Source: Trichosporon coremiiforme (taxonomy: Eukaryota > Basidiomycota > Tremellomycetes > Trichosporonales > Trichosporonaceae). Taken from it: a stretch of 64,000 nucleotides of DNA. This document shows positions 1 to 10,918 of the stretch, piece by piece (the stretch's first letter is position 1; each line of letters begins with the position of its first letter). The notes under the pieces were generated by a model that ran no database searches, was not told where the DNA came from, and saw only the letters and a list, made by a program, of their open reading frames with translations. The translations under genes were made by a program, and so were the position numbers. The stretch lies in NCBI GenBank assembly GCA_039545355.1, contig BCJJ01000014.1:499914-563913 (forward strand). The letters are read 5' to 3'.

Positions 1-953
1 AGACACTTACGCGTGACCAGTGGGCTGAATGAAGTAGATGCAGGCGTGGATACGGTTGTCGGTCATCTTGAGACGGTTGACGCGGTTCTCCTGCTCGAGG
101 TAGGCGTCATAACGGGCCTCGATGTTGTCGACGATGGGCTTCCAGCTGTATGTCAGTATGCTGCTGCTGTCATGCACATTTGTTATGACGCACCACTCAT
201 CGTTGTTAACGAAGTCACCGAAGCCAGGAGTGTCGACGACAGTGAGCTTAAGACGGACGCCGTTCTCCTCGATCTCTGTGTTACGGTCAGTACGTGTGTG
301 GGTTGGGTGTGCGCGTGTCAGGCCCTAACTCCCGTCCGCGTTCCGCACTCACCAGCGCTGATGGACTCGATGCTGACGGTCTTGCCACGGTCTGTTCCGG
401 GCTCGGGGATCACCTTGGGCTGGTAGAGCTTGGTCTCGAAAAGAGTGTTGATGAGCGTCGACTTGCCGAGACCAGACTCGCCTGCGCGCACTGTCAGCAC
501 AGACCTTTTACCACTATGGGCCACGCGGGGTCCGTCCGCGCCGTTTGACTTACCGACAACCATGGCAACGAACTGGAATCCTCGACTGCATTAGTGGTTA
601 GCCTGCTGTGTGCGGACGACGATCATTGCGATGAACAGCGTGGGGACATGAGATGTGCCCTTCTTTGCACATGGTGCCATTGCTGTGTCTGCGATTCGAG
701 CTTAAAAAGGTACGTACCGGACACTGCGACGGTGGACCTGGTTGGGGAGGTTGGAGAAACCGACCCAAGAGCTTAAGGTCTTGCGGACGACGACGGGGGT
801 GGGGGTGCCGTTGGTGGAGATGTCGGCGCCGGCAGAGCCGTTGCCGTTGAGGTAGGCGGCCTCATGGGGGGCGGGGGAAGGCTCGGCGGAGGGAACGTCG
901 ACGGGCTCCGGGGTAGCACCGTTGGTGGGCTCGTAACCGTACTGCTCGGCCAT
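1..953 (-). CDS. CDC3: Septin, Cdc3 type (3' part cut off by window edge)
   Basis: Septin GTPase that forms filaments at the bud neck and septum. The start is the Met at 951-953, followed by about 60 disordered residues and then a [16 protein letters not shown] segment typical of fungal Cdc3/AspB proteins. Exons on the minus strand: 953 to about 719; a short exon near 583-556 (ends AMVVG); about 480-353 with the P-loop GESGLGKST; about 285-206 with [13 protein letters not shown]; and about 151-11, which reads [18 protein letters not shown] and ends [16 protein letters not shown] donor at 10-5 shows that the gene continues past the left edge, so the G4 motif and C-terminal coiled coil are not visible. 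Each intron has a GT donor and CAG acceptor. Assignment to the Cdc3 subgroup rests on recalled motifs; membership of the septin family is certain. Confidence 0.9.
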
Positions 954-2110
954 TTCAATGACTGGCAGTTTGGGGGGGTGGATGGATGAAAGAGAGACTT
1001 GAGAGGGAGTGGAGGAGGATTAGGAGGAGGGTGTCGTTGGAAAGTCGATGGGGTGGAAGAGATGATTGGAGTTGGAGGGTTGGACGATGGAGGCAGACGC
1101 GGTAGCGAAGGAAGGTGGAAGGGAGGAAGGGTGCGCGCGGTGCAGCGAGCGTGCGTGAGGGTGAGGAGCGCGGAGGACAGGAGAAATGGCCTATGGATGT
1201 GCTGGCACACTGGCAAGGTCTAGGTACTAGGGAGACACTCCCTAGGCGCAGGACATGCACCATCACTCCTCTGGCCCGCGGGACACTCAGGGTCAAGGGC
1301 CCCGTCCCACACGCTTTGACCGGGTCCTGGATGGACGCCAGACGCCAGACGCCAGACGCGACCTGCGACCGCCTGCGACCGCCAGCATGGCCACTATGGG
1401 CCGCGGGACCTAATTTCGCCTTGTCCAGCAACCTGTGGTATCAGGTATCAGGTCTCGCGATCAGGTGTCGTCCCAGCCGCCCCGCCCCTCACCGGCCACA
1501 CCGGCTCTGTGCCGCGACGTGAAGCGAGCGAGAGCGCGCGTACGTTCCGTTCACTCAGACGTGCGGACGTGTAAATCGTGCCGACCGCAACTGCACCCGT
1601 CTGCATCTACCTGTGATGCCGACATTGCTTGCTGCGTGATCCCCTTGCATTGGTTCCCACAGTAACCGATGCATCACCTTCCACCCGCACCTTAACGCAC
1701 CGTTCTCATGCTACCACGCACTTCCCAGCACACATGCACCTTGACGGCATCCCCTGCTGGCTCGTGCTGTTGTCCATTGCCCAGGCATTGCAGCGCGGCT
1801 GAGTGGAGTTAGGAGAATCTAAGCTTGAGGAGACCAATCATCCGACTTGTGTGCCACATCCTGATTAGCGCCGGAGAATGCCACGCGAGAACCACGCCCT
1901 CCACCATCACTCACACCCGACCAAGATATTACGATGTTGTTAGTGAAGTCGGGCACCAAGCAGGAAGGAAGGCATACATCCCTTGATCACGAGACGACCA
2001 CCGCGATTACCGATTGAAACGAGGAGCTGAAGCGCGACCTCTTCAAACGAACCACCTGCACTCCTTATCCGTTGTCCTCCCCGCCCGCTTGAAGGAGCCG
2101 ATCAGCCGCC
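954..2110. other. Divergent intergenic region, CDC3 / LEA1
   Basis: This 1.16-kb stretch lies between two divergent start codons and should hold both promoters. Next to CDC3 it is purine-rich on the plus strand (CT-rich in the CDC3 leader). Short ORFs here have no recognisable family and poor coding character. Near 1330-1385 there are small direct repeats (CCAGACG and GCGACC(T)). No RNA gene was recognised. Confidence 0.6.
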
Positions 2111-3074
2111 ATGCGTCTCACTCCCGAGGTGAGTATCTGTCAACAACAATGAGATCGGCGCTGACCATGGCTGCAGTTCATGTCCAAAACGCAATCCGTT
2201 CGTATCAAGAGTTATCCATCGTCCCGACGAAACTAACCTCTCAGCATCTCAATCCGTTGAAGGAGCGAGAGCTGGAGCTGCGAGGTGAGTTGCTGAACTG
2301 ACAACCCGAACTGACGCATCAGGACTTGCTATCCCCGTCATTGAGAATCTGGGATCTCACCAGGGAACGTACGACACGCTGAATCTGACGGACAACTCGA
2401 TTACAGTGCTCGGCAACGTCCCGCAGTGTACGTTGCTTCTCCGCATTGAGACTAACTTTCAGCGAACCGTCTGCAGGCGATCCACGCCGCCGAGAACCAG
2501 ATCTCCTCCATCTCTCCCTCCCTTCCCAACAATGTGAGCTGATATGTCTGCATTATTAGCTAACGCCCAGCTCCCGAATCTTGTCACCCTCACTCTGACG
2601 GAGAACGCGATCTCGTCCCTGTCAACACTGCTTCCGCTGGCCGACCTCCCCTTCCTGCGGTATCTCTCACTACGGGGGAACCCAGTGACGCAGCATGAGC
2701 ACTACAAGGACTTCACGGTGTGGAAGGTGGCCGGCGGAAAGCTGCACGTGCTGGACTTTGAGCGGATCAAGGATGCGGACCGGACACGGGCGCGACAGCT
2801 CCTGACGAACGAGGACGGGCAGCCGAACGAGCTCGCGAACAAGCTCAGCATCCCGACGACGTCGGGCATCCCGGGCGCCACGATGGCGAAGGCGGCCAAG
2901 CAGGGTGGCCAGGCCGGACTCAAGGGACGCCTCATGACGGCGGAGGAGAAGAGGAGGGTCGTCGAGGCGCTCACGCGCGCCAACACCGCCGAGGAGGTCC
3001 GCAAGCTCGAGCGTATGCTTGCCGACGGTCTCATTCCGGAGGGCGGCGACGCCGTCATCGAGGCGAGCGCGTAG
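2111..3074 (+). CDS. LEA1: U2 snRNP protein A' (leucine-rich repeat)
   Basis: Core U2 snRNP protein that pairs with U2B'' on U2 snRNA stem-loop IV and supports branch-site recognition. The start MRLTPE is the family hallmark. Six exons (2111-2128, 2177-2197, 2245-2284, 2323-2427, 2463-2533, 2571-3074) total 759 nt and give 252 residues, close to the family length of about 240-255. Diagnostic stretches are LNPLKERELELRG, IPVIENLG, LNLTDNSI, then LRRs (NLVTLTLTENAI, FLRYLSLRGNPV) and the LRR cap HYKDFTVWKV...LHVLDFERIK. The C-terminal 90 residues are charged and helical. The second intron uses a slightly unusual GTTCGT donor. It converges on the thioesterase gene, with only 234 bp between stop codons. 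Confidence 0.95.
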
Positions 3075-3308
3075 ACTACGCTGACAGGCAGTGTCGGTGA
3101 CTAGTGGAGGGAATGAAGTAAGGTGGCAGAGGCGCAGGACCAGCGGGATGGCAGTCTCGAAGACGGACAGTAGAGGGGCGTAGGTGGTAACGGACGCATC
3201 ATTATTTCTCAACATAGACGGAACGACCCTCCCCGCAGGGAAGGGTTAGGTTAGAATGTACTCGCACAGCAGACCAAAATGCATGTTGCACTATCTTTCT
3301 ACATAAGT

Positions 3309-4643
3309 CTACTCGGTGACCTTCTGGAGCCACGCGGCGAGGTCGCGGATCTCCTCGGGACATGACGAGTGCTGCATGCCTGGGTAGCTCTCGAACTTGA
3401 GTCCGGGGCGCTCAAAGATCTTGTCCTCGGGCACGGTGGGGAAGCCGAGCTTCTTAAGGAGCTCGACGGACTGGACACCGTCTGGTATGTCAGCTTGGGC
3501 CGGCGAGTCACTACAGCTTTCGTGTTCGCCCGTCGCTATGCGAACGATGCCGAGCACGGGAACACTCACACTCATAACGAACGACCTGGTCGTCGGTACC
3601 ATGGCCCCAGAAGACGGGGTAGTCCTTGGCATTCGGGCGCGCCTCCTGCGCAACCTTCTCCGGCATCGGGATCCAAGTGCTCAGCGCAACGTAGCCAGCG
3701 AGGTTCCTGTTCTTGAGCAGGAGCGAGAGAGCAGCAATGGCGCCGCCCTGCGAGAAACCGCCGAGCACGATCTTCTCCTCCGGGATACCCTTGTCGACCT
3801 CGAGCTGGATCAGGGCGTCAATCTTGTCCACGGTCGCTTGGAGGCCGGCCTCGTCCTCCAGCCCGTCGACGCGCTTGGAGCGGTCGAGCGTCTTGATGTC
3901 GAACCAGCCTGCGCGGTCAGTTCTATCCATTCCTTCCGTTGCTCCGGCCCGTCTGTTCTGGATCTGGAGGGTTCGTCGCTCCCATGTTGCTCGCCCCAGA
4001 CGTGGCGGGCAACATGAGGTTCAGAGGTTCAGATCTCGACGGGCCCAATTCGCAGGCATTGCACGGCTTGCAAAATCCAGACTCACCAGGCATGGCCATG
4101 CCGCCGTTCAGCGTGATAGGGATCGAGGGCGCATGCGGCAGAATCCACTGCACATTGGGCAGCTGCGACCACAGCATCTTGGCAACGGGGAGCCATCCGT
4201 GGCCTGAACGCATTCACGCGAATCATCGTTCGGAGCCGGATAACGCTCATAAAAGTCGTGAGCCGAACAAAGGAAATTGTTATTGTTATCAGAGAGAGCG
4301 CGTGTGTCAGTTCTTGGTCCAACTGCGGATGGCACATGACTAACCAGAGTCACCGAGACCCTGTCTTGTCAGCTCTGCAGTGACGATGACAGCTTACGTG
4401 GAGGAAGATGACGGTGGCCTTGTGCGCGTCCTTGGGCACGACCTTGAGGTGCTTCAGCGGGGAGGTCATGATGTCTGTTGCCTCGAAAGTCGTTAAAAGA
4501 GCTGCAGAAGGCGTAGGAGTTGAAGAGGTAGTTGACGACGAAGATGAGGACGGGGTCGAGATCCAGTTCCACAGCAGGAAAAGAAGAGATACGGCAATCA
4601 CTCCCTGCACTAGCAAGCGACGAATGGCGGGTATACTGGGCAA
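3309..4643 (-). CDS. APT1: Acyl-protein thioesterase 1 with N-terminal membrane anchor
   Basis: Alpha/beta-hydrolase of the phospholipase/carboxylesterase family that removes palmitate from cysteine residues of proteins. Five exons (4643-4398, 4360-4345, 4203-4087, 3908-3570, 3481-3309) total 891 nt, giving 296 residues. The nucleophile Ser lies in GFSQGG, the acid in GHGTDDQVV and the His in GMQHSSC; the oxyanion-loop motif GLGDSG is also present. Exon 2 is only 16 nt and encodes most of that loop. The protein is about 60 residues longer than typical APT1 because of an N-terminal extension: RRLLVQGVIAVSLLFLLWNW looks like a signal anchor and is followed by a Ser/Thr linker. A second Met (DIMTSPLKHLKV) lies where classical APT1 begins, so a soluble form from an internal start is possible. 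Confidence 0.92.
4345..4360 (-). other. 16-nt micro-exon of the thioesterase gene
   Basis: The exon reads GGTCTCGGTGACTCTG on the minus strand, flanked by a GACAG acceptor and a GTTAGT donor. It supplies GLGDS plus the first base of the next Gly. It is needed to restore the conserved GLGDSG loop, and the frame closes only if it is included. Confidence 0.85.
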
Positions 4644-5013
4644 TGGAAAGTTGAGGGAGAGCGATAGAAGCTCAGCTTTAACGTCATCTCGGCTCGGTAT
4701 CTACTTCCGCGTAACCGTGGGCGCGGACCCTTCTCCCGTACTGTTGTCGAACCTGGCACCAGTCTTCTAGTTGCAACAGCTCCTGCTACACTGATCTGAC
4801 CTTCTAGCCTCTGCACGTATAAGGGCATCATAATTCATCCAGACAGCGCCGAAATAAAAAGCGGAAATAAGAAAAGGAATACAGGCATAAAGAAGCAGAC
4901 AGGCTGCCTCTTCGCCCACTAAATGTCCACATGAAACGATTTGTCGGGATGCTAAACATACATCGATTTCAGCCCGGCAGGCGACTGATCACGTATATCT
5001 CGCGCTACTGCAC
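4644..5013. other. Intergenic, thioesterase promoter / downstream of GPI protein gene
   Basis: These 370 bp hold the 5' side of the thioesterase gene and the 3' side of the GPI-protein gene. They are AT-richer than the flanking coding DNA near 4850-4960. Nothing else was recognised. Confidence 0.6.
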
Positions 5014-6188
5014 TTAGGCGATGATGTAGGCGGCGAAACCGGCGGCGACGACGGCGGCGGCGGAGAGGCCAGCACGCTCAACGGCACCGGAGGCGGCGTG
5101 AACATTGGCCTCCTTGGAGATCGAGTCAACAAAGGTCTGGTCGCACTTCGAGGTGACGGCGTTCCAGAGGTCCTCACGGCCACCGAGGATGGTCGAAGGG
5201 TACTGAGTCTGGCCAATCCACTTGAAGTAGGTCACGAAGATGCTACGGCTGCAGGGGGTGCACAGCTGCTCCTTGTCCATGTTAGGCTGCAGGAACAGGA
5301 AAGGCAGGTTGGTCTTCTCGTAGGTCGTAGCGTTGGGGGTGACAATGGAGGAGATGGTGGACTCAGCGGCGCGCTTGGACTTGCCGCCGAAGAGCGAGTA
5401 GCCGTAGTCGGAGGCAAAGTCGAGGGCTGAGGCGGCAATCGAGGTGATGCTGTTCTTAGAGTTTCCGCTCGAGCCGACCTTGGATACGCAGTAAGCACCG
5501 GTGGCCGAGTCCTTGGTGCAGACGGCCTGGCGAAGGGGGGTCATGACGTAGAGGGTGTCGTAAAGGGCAGCAACATCCTTGTTCTTCTCAAGGTCCGACG
5601 AGCAGGCGTCGTAGAATTTGCCGAGGAGACCGCGGACGGAAGCCTCGTCGCACTCGTTGTTAGCGTTGCAGACGTTGCCGAGCGTGGACTGGACGTCCGA
5701 GGCGGAGGCCTTCTTGCCCGAGATGGGCGAGAACGAGTTGGTGGCCGAGACGAGCTTGTTGACACATCCCTGGATGGACGAGTCACCGTCGAGCTCCTTG
5801 AGGAAGGACTGGCAGCCCGAGGAGACACCCTGGGGGATGAGGGCCGACTGCTATGTCAGTTCTGGAACTCTCAGAGACGGTTGTTTGGCATGCACAGCAC
5901 ACATCGCTTGCACGGCGACGCTACCCGCGACGAATCACGCCGTCCGGGTATTGAATGGGCGGCGCGACACGCGTGGTTCACGGCGGTGTCAACGCCAGGC
6001 TACCGGAACGGAGGCAAACGTTTCCTGATCATCCCGGTACAGCAGCCCTTTGTCGCGTGCAAACTTCATACAACCACACTCAGAGCGACCTGAGCGGGCT
6101 TCTGCATGCGTCGTGCTGGCCGTGGTATACTCACGTCGGCAGCGAAGGCGGAGGCGGCAAAGACGGCGGCGGCGACGGCGTACTTCAT
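5014..6188 (-). CDS. Secreted Cys-containing protein, probably GPI-anchored
   Basis: Two exons (6188-6135 and 5847-5014) give 295 residues. Exon 1 is almost exactly the signal peptide (MKYAVAAAVFAASAFA), an arrangement common in fungal secreted proteins. The mature part has about ten Cys residues, including CTPCS and CNANNECDE, and begins SALIPQGVSSGCQSFL. It ends in a hydrophobic tail, AGLSAAAVVAAGFAAYIIA, preceded by small residues, as expected for GPI attachment near HAASGAV. This matches a family of fungal surface proteins of unknown function known to me only as uncharacterised. The 287-nt intron is much longer than others in the window. The leader upstream contains a 12-G run at 6340-6351. 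Confidence 0.85.
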
Positions 6189-7449
6189 TGTGCTGATGTG
6201 TGTTTGCGGTGGTGGACCGTTGATTTGTTGAGTCGCTCTAGGCGGTTGGATTGAATTGGGTAAACAAGGAAGGTGACGTTACGCAGCGATAGTGTTGAGT
6301 AGCGCGAGGATGAGACGACGGTCACAGACGTCGACGTGCGGGGGGGGGGGGCGAGGAGGGTGAGAAGGTGAGGTGGGGGTGCGTGGAGAGTAGAAGACGA
6401 GTAAGAGACAGTGCAAAAGAGAGTTGGTGGACAGTGCCGAGTTGTGTTGCAGTCGTGAAAGCAAGGTCGCTGAGGATCTGAGGGATGAGCTAAGGAAGAT
6501 CGAGGGAGTGAGGCAGCCAAGCTTGAAAGGGGAAGACCTGAAAAGAGGGTCTCTGTTGCAGACTAGGAGACAGGAATAGAGGCGGCAGCAGGCCGGCAGG
6601 ATTGCAGGAACGGTGATGCTCGCAAGGCCTTAGCGCGCTGGTGCAGAGGCCGCTCAAGCGCTGACGGGCAGCCCGGGTAGTCTGGGCACAGCTGGTGCGC
6701 TCAGGCGCTTTCCAAGCCTTCCCAAGCCCCGCCAGGTCCGCCAGACGAGGAAGACAAATTTCAACGAATGAGCAGTTTTGCGCATGAGAAGGGGCGGGCG
6801 GGGGGGTCACTCACAACGGGCCGGAACAGTGACCCTCGTTTCCGCCAGTGCATCAGCGCTGAGGCACTGACCCCTGCTCCACCGGTACACTTCAGGGCCT
6901 CTGAACGCGAGGCGCGCCCATCTCACAGTCCGGGGTGCCGCCGTTTTTGCTCCTTTTGGCCGTACGCCTTCCGCGTCAGAAGCCTGGGCCGAGCTTAAAT
7001 TGCTTCTTTCGGTAAGTCTTTGCCGCTTTCGGCAGCTAGCCCCCTCCCATTGGAATCGCCCGGTCGCCCGGTCAGACGCGCGGTCCGTCCAGCACCCTTG
7101 TAATTCTGCACAACGTCCAACTCACCCGCAACAATCTCGAACAGCGTGAAGCTATTATTACAACGCTCTGAGCTTGCAGAGACCTTGGGAATGAGGCTCG
7201 CTGGCCGTGTGCCGGCCGCCCAACCGGCCGCCCAACCGAAGCATGGCTTCATGCTTATGATCTCCTGAGAGTTACTTGGACCCTGTTTCGCCGGACGGGC
7301 TGGCCACAGCACTGTTTATTCGTCGTCTCTGCACCGTCCCCGCTCAACAAACGTCACAGGAACACAGCTTTGACCCTCCCACGTCGCTTGTCAGACTCTG
7401 AATGCTCCAAACACGCGATGCATGGCGAAAACATTCCAAAAAGCGAGAT
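6189..7449. other. Intergenic, promoter side of the GPI protein gene
   Basis: About 1.26 kb. The first 350 bp are CT-rich on the minus strand, as expected for a leader or promoter, and include the 12-G run. Further right is a tandem CCGGCCGCCCAA near 7212-7236. No gene was recognised; ORFs here lack family features. Confidence 0.55.
6340..6351. repeat. Homopolymer G12
   Basis: Twelve consecutive G on the plus strand, about 150 bp upstream of the GPI-protein start. It would be poly-C in the transcript or promoter sense of that gene, and it is a likely site of length variation. Confidence 0.8.
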
Positions 7450-7532
7450 GTGCCTTGCGAGATTCGAACTCGCGAGGGATGATTCCCATCGGATCTTAAG
7501 GCCGACTGCATGGACCACTAGCAGAAAGGCAC
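7450..7532 (-). tRNA. tRNA-Leu(UAA)
   Basis: An 83-nt class II tRNA. The acceptor stem GTGCCTT/AAGGCAC is fully paired. A short D stem (TGC/GCA), anticodon loop CTTAAGA giving anticodon UAA, long variable arm GGGAATCATCCC and T arm GCGAG-TTCGAAT-CTCGC are all visible. No intron is needed. A TTTTT run just downstream on the minus strand (7442-7438) fits Pol III termination. Confidence 0.93.
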
Positions 7533-8814
7533 GGTTGTTACACACTGCGATAACGGCGCACGCCGATTTCGGTTTGAATGATTGCTTATGGCTATGCGCC
7601 AGTCACGTGATCCTCCCAGATGTAAGTCGACCGTTTCTTCACTTACCTGCTTGTTGTCGATGGCGCAGCGCTGCTGACGGGTTGAGCCGCGTCGAGACAG
7701 GTCGTTCTTGCACAGGCATGACATGTAAGAGGAGGGACGGAGCGGAAGTGGTGCCGGTGTGAGCGGAGGGTGTCGATCTGTCCGAGAACGCTATAGGCGA
7801 TCTGATCGAGCACTGCGATCGTCGATGGGAAGGAGGAGAGAAGCGGAGGCGGCCCGTAGGACGAGGTATTGTAGGCAATAGAGGCGGTCGTGGCGGGCAA
7901 CAATTGTCGTTCCAAGCGAGAAGCCGTTCACGTTGCCAGTCGATGAGGATATGTACAACGTCAAGATCGGCACGCCCAAGCGACGTGGAAGGCCGTTCAC
8001 AAGGGCGCGACTGGAGCGGCGACTGGGGTGTGAGACAATGTGCGCGTTGCGCGAGCATGTGACGATGCTGTCGTCAAGTTTGTGTCGCGCACGGACTAAG
8101 CAGACAGGGCCACACGGCAAACAGAGCCCTCTCATTCCTTTCCATCAACCGATAGATCGAAGCTCGATAAAGGTCGAGCCTTGCACCATGTGCCTTCAGC
8201 GCAGTGCATTCCCTGATTCCAACCGAGACGAGAACTCAATCGAGCCTGTAACGCACAAGATTGAGGTGAGCGCATTCAAGAAGTGACTCGACGCCTGCGT
8301 CGAGGGGCCGAGGGAATGAGGACGGCAAGGAGGCGAGGAGGCGTCGAGGAAGGTGATAGCGGACCGACTGCGAGGAAGGCGTTGGGAAGTTTTGATCGAG
8401 CGCTGGCGCACTGTCTCACCTCGGCACCTTCTAGTTACCATGACCACGGTATGTTGACTGTCCCCTTCCTCGCGCAGGCTTAGCTCCAGTGGCTGGGGTC
8501 AAGTTGAACGTTGGGAGTCGAGCTAGTCGAGAGCATAACTCAAAGGCAGCCCGGCGCCAGATTTCTTGATCTACGGTTCCTCGGCGGGCTAGGCAGGCTC
8601 AGAAATTCCTGCGGAGCCGGTAACGCCCACGTGGTAATCATGACTGATTAGTCCCTCAGCCTCGGCTCCCACTATTGGTGCAGCCTGGACGTCATACACG
8701 TAATGCGCCGATCAGAGTCGGGGTCGGTCTGGCGTAGTCTTATCGCAACACAAACGTAGTCCATGGCATTCTTCCATCTACCTCTTGTCCACTCACGACG
8801 AGATCGACGCAACA
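7533..8814. other. Intergenic, upstream of the histidine phosphatase gene
   Basis: About 1.28 kb with several overlapping short ORFs on both strands, none with a recognisable domain or supporting splice structure. It should hold the promoter of the gene at 8815. Confidence 0.5.
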
Positions 8815-10072
8815 ATGGGTCGGCGCATGCCCAGAGTGTATCTGATCCGCCACGGTGGGTTGCCCGACATCCAGGTCGTTATTGACATTGCACAGGCGAG
8901 ACAGAATGGTCCCTTAACGGTGAGTCACAGGCTGCGCACATGTACACGCGGGCAACGCTGACAGTCCAGGACGCCATGTAGGTTTTGATGCTACCATGTG
9001 ATCGACAGCTGCAAGCTGACAGATTCCAGACTGGTGTCACTGACCTTCCCTTGACGGCCAACGGAGAGCGGATGGTGACGGACATGGGAAACCGCATCAT
9101 CGGTCCTGGCAGTGAGTTCGACGGAGGTGGCAGAGGCAGCCAGCAGCACATTTCCACGTCGGGCGCCTACCACTCTCCCTGTATGGACGGCATGCACGGA
9201 CATTGCTGACTCTTTCAGAGCTCATTGACCCGGCCCAAGTGCGACACATTCTCATCTCCCCGCGCCAGCGGGCGAAGCGCACCGAGGAGCTCATGTTCGG
9301 TGACCATCCGCCCCCCAAGTGCTCGATCGTCATTGACCCGGACGTTGCCGAGTGGGACTACGGCAAGTACGAGGGCATGTTGACCAAGGACATCCGCAAG
9401 GAGCACCCCGGCTGGGAAATCTGGAAGGACGGGTGAGTGACGGGAACTCGAAGCGGAGAGGTATCAGCCGGACATTCATCGGCGGAGAGCGCGCCTGCTT
9501 TCCGCGACAACATCGATACCGGCGGCTCGTGACTGGGGTTAAGCAACTTGCTTTCGGCAGAGTCACGGCTACTTAATGGCGGAGATGAACTGGTCTCCTT
9601 CATGCCTTAGAGCCGCAAACTGACACGGATAGTGGCCCTCCCGGCGACACCCCTGGCGAGACGCCTGAGCAAATGACGGCGCGTGTTGACCGAGTGATTG
9701 CTAAGATCCGCAAAATTCACGCCGATGCCGAGGCCAACGCAGACACTCCCGAAGAAGCGGACCACTCCGACGTCATCATTTTCTCGCACGGGCACTTCAC
9801 GCGCTCGTTCATCGCTCGCTGGTGTGACTTCCCGATTGCCGCTGGCTACCACTTCTCAGCCGATGCGGGAGGCGTAAGTAATTCGCGCATTCGCGCACGC
9901 ATGGTGGGTGTTCGCTGACGGAAATCAGTTGACCGTTCTGGGCTACCAGCACAGCACCCTCAAGGAGCCCTGTGAGTATTTCCGACTGGCTGACAAACCA
10001 GAGCCACGACTGACGCCCCCAGCCCTGCTCGGCCTGAACTGGTACACCGAGTACCAGTTGCAGAGCAAGTAA
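8815..10072 (+). CDS. Histidine phosphatase, SHB17-like (sugar bisphosphatase)
   Basis: Histidine-phosphatase (phosphoglycerate-mutase-like) enzyme. Eight exons (8815-8854, 8896-8919, 8970-8977, 9030-9111, 9219-9432, 9633-9873, 9929-9971, 10023-10072) total 702 nt, giving 233 residues. Catalytic features are VYLIRHGETEWS (phospho-accepting His), GRHTGVTDLPLT, ISPRQRAKRT, EWDYGKYEGML (acid) and FSHGHFTRS (second His), ending DAGGLTVLGYQHST. The order and wording match yeast Shb17, which hydrolyses sedoheptulose-1,7-bisphosphate in riboneogenesis, better than they match phosphoglycerate mutase. The protein is shorter than yeast Shb17 (271 residues). The catalytic RHG and the HTG substrate loop are brought together only through an 8-nt micro-exon. 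Substrate is inferred from similarity. Confidence 0.9.
8970..8977 (+). other. 8-nt micro-exon of the histidine phosphatase gene
   Basis: GACGCCAT lies between a TCCAG acceptor and a GTAGGT donor. With the preceding G it encodes Gly-Arg-His, completing the family motif WSLNGRHTGVTDLP. Without it the frame is lost. Confidence 0.85.
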
Positions 10073-10918
10073 GAAGTGTGCACCCGAGTGCCAAGCCTAT
10101 GCATCTTGTTCCCCCTGTACAGAATTAACCTGATCTGCACCTCGCGTCGCCCGCATCTCGAGCGCTGAGCGAATTGCGGGCGAGATATTTTCTGTCGGCC
10201 GGCCTTGGCGAGTTGATGCTTTTTCGCCGAAAATTTGGTTATCAGATTAAATGGACCCTCGGAGCCTTACGCACTCGATAAATGAGGGGCGTTAGCGAGG
10301 ACTTGAAAAGCGTTGCGATATTGATTCGGTTGCAGATGTCATTGTGGAGCATGACACGCGAGCATCTCAAAAGTGTGATGCCATGCATTGCCCCCCTGGT
10401 GAATTGCTGTGGAGAGGCGATGTATTCTGGGACCTCGTCGCTACGGTAACTTATCGCGGAACGCGGAAAGCGATGGCCGGTCCTCTGGGCATCCTGGGCG
10501 TAAACAGAGTTGTAATGAGCGCCTATTGTGCCTGGTCGGCCGAAGGCGTAGTCGCGGGGCTAAAAGTGAAAATCAGTGGTAGGCGGCGGCGCAACCGACG
10601 GCTACGTAAGAGCACAAGGGCGGGCACACTAAGTTAGCCACCTACCACCTCTTGCCATCTGACCACCCTGCTGTCTATCCTGTTCATATACTCGACCGCG
10701 AGCACCGGTTTGCCGTACCTCTCTCATCCCTCGACGGCCTACACGCTCTACCCCGCGCTGTCGCCACTCGACACAGCTCTCGACGCGCTGCACACCCCTA
10801 AAGGGCCTCTCCCACACGCCTGTCACCACTCCACCTGCGATCGATCTCACGGTTCCGAAGCCTCGAGAGGCTTACTCAGGCGATTCTGCATGCCCAACTA
10901 CGCTGAACACGCAACACA
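10073..10918. other. Intergenic, CCC2 promoter region
   Basis: About 850 bp between co-oriented genes. It contains an AT-rich patch near 10200-10330 and a CT-rich leader before the CCC2 start. No gene was recognised; no copper-response element was identified with confidence. Confidence 0.5.
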
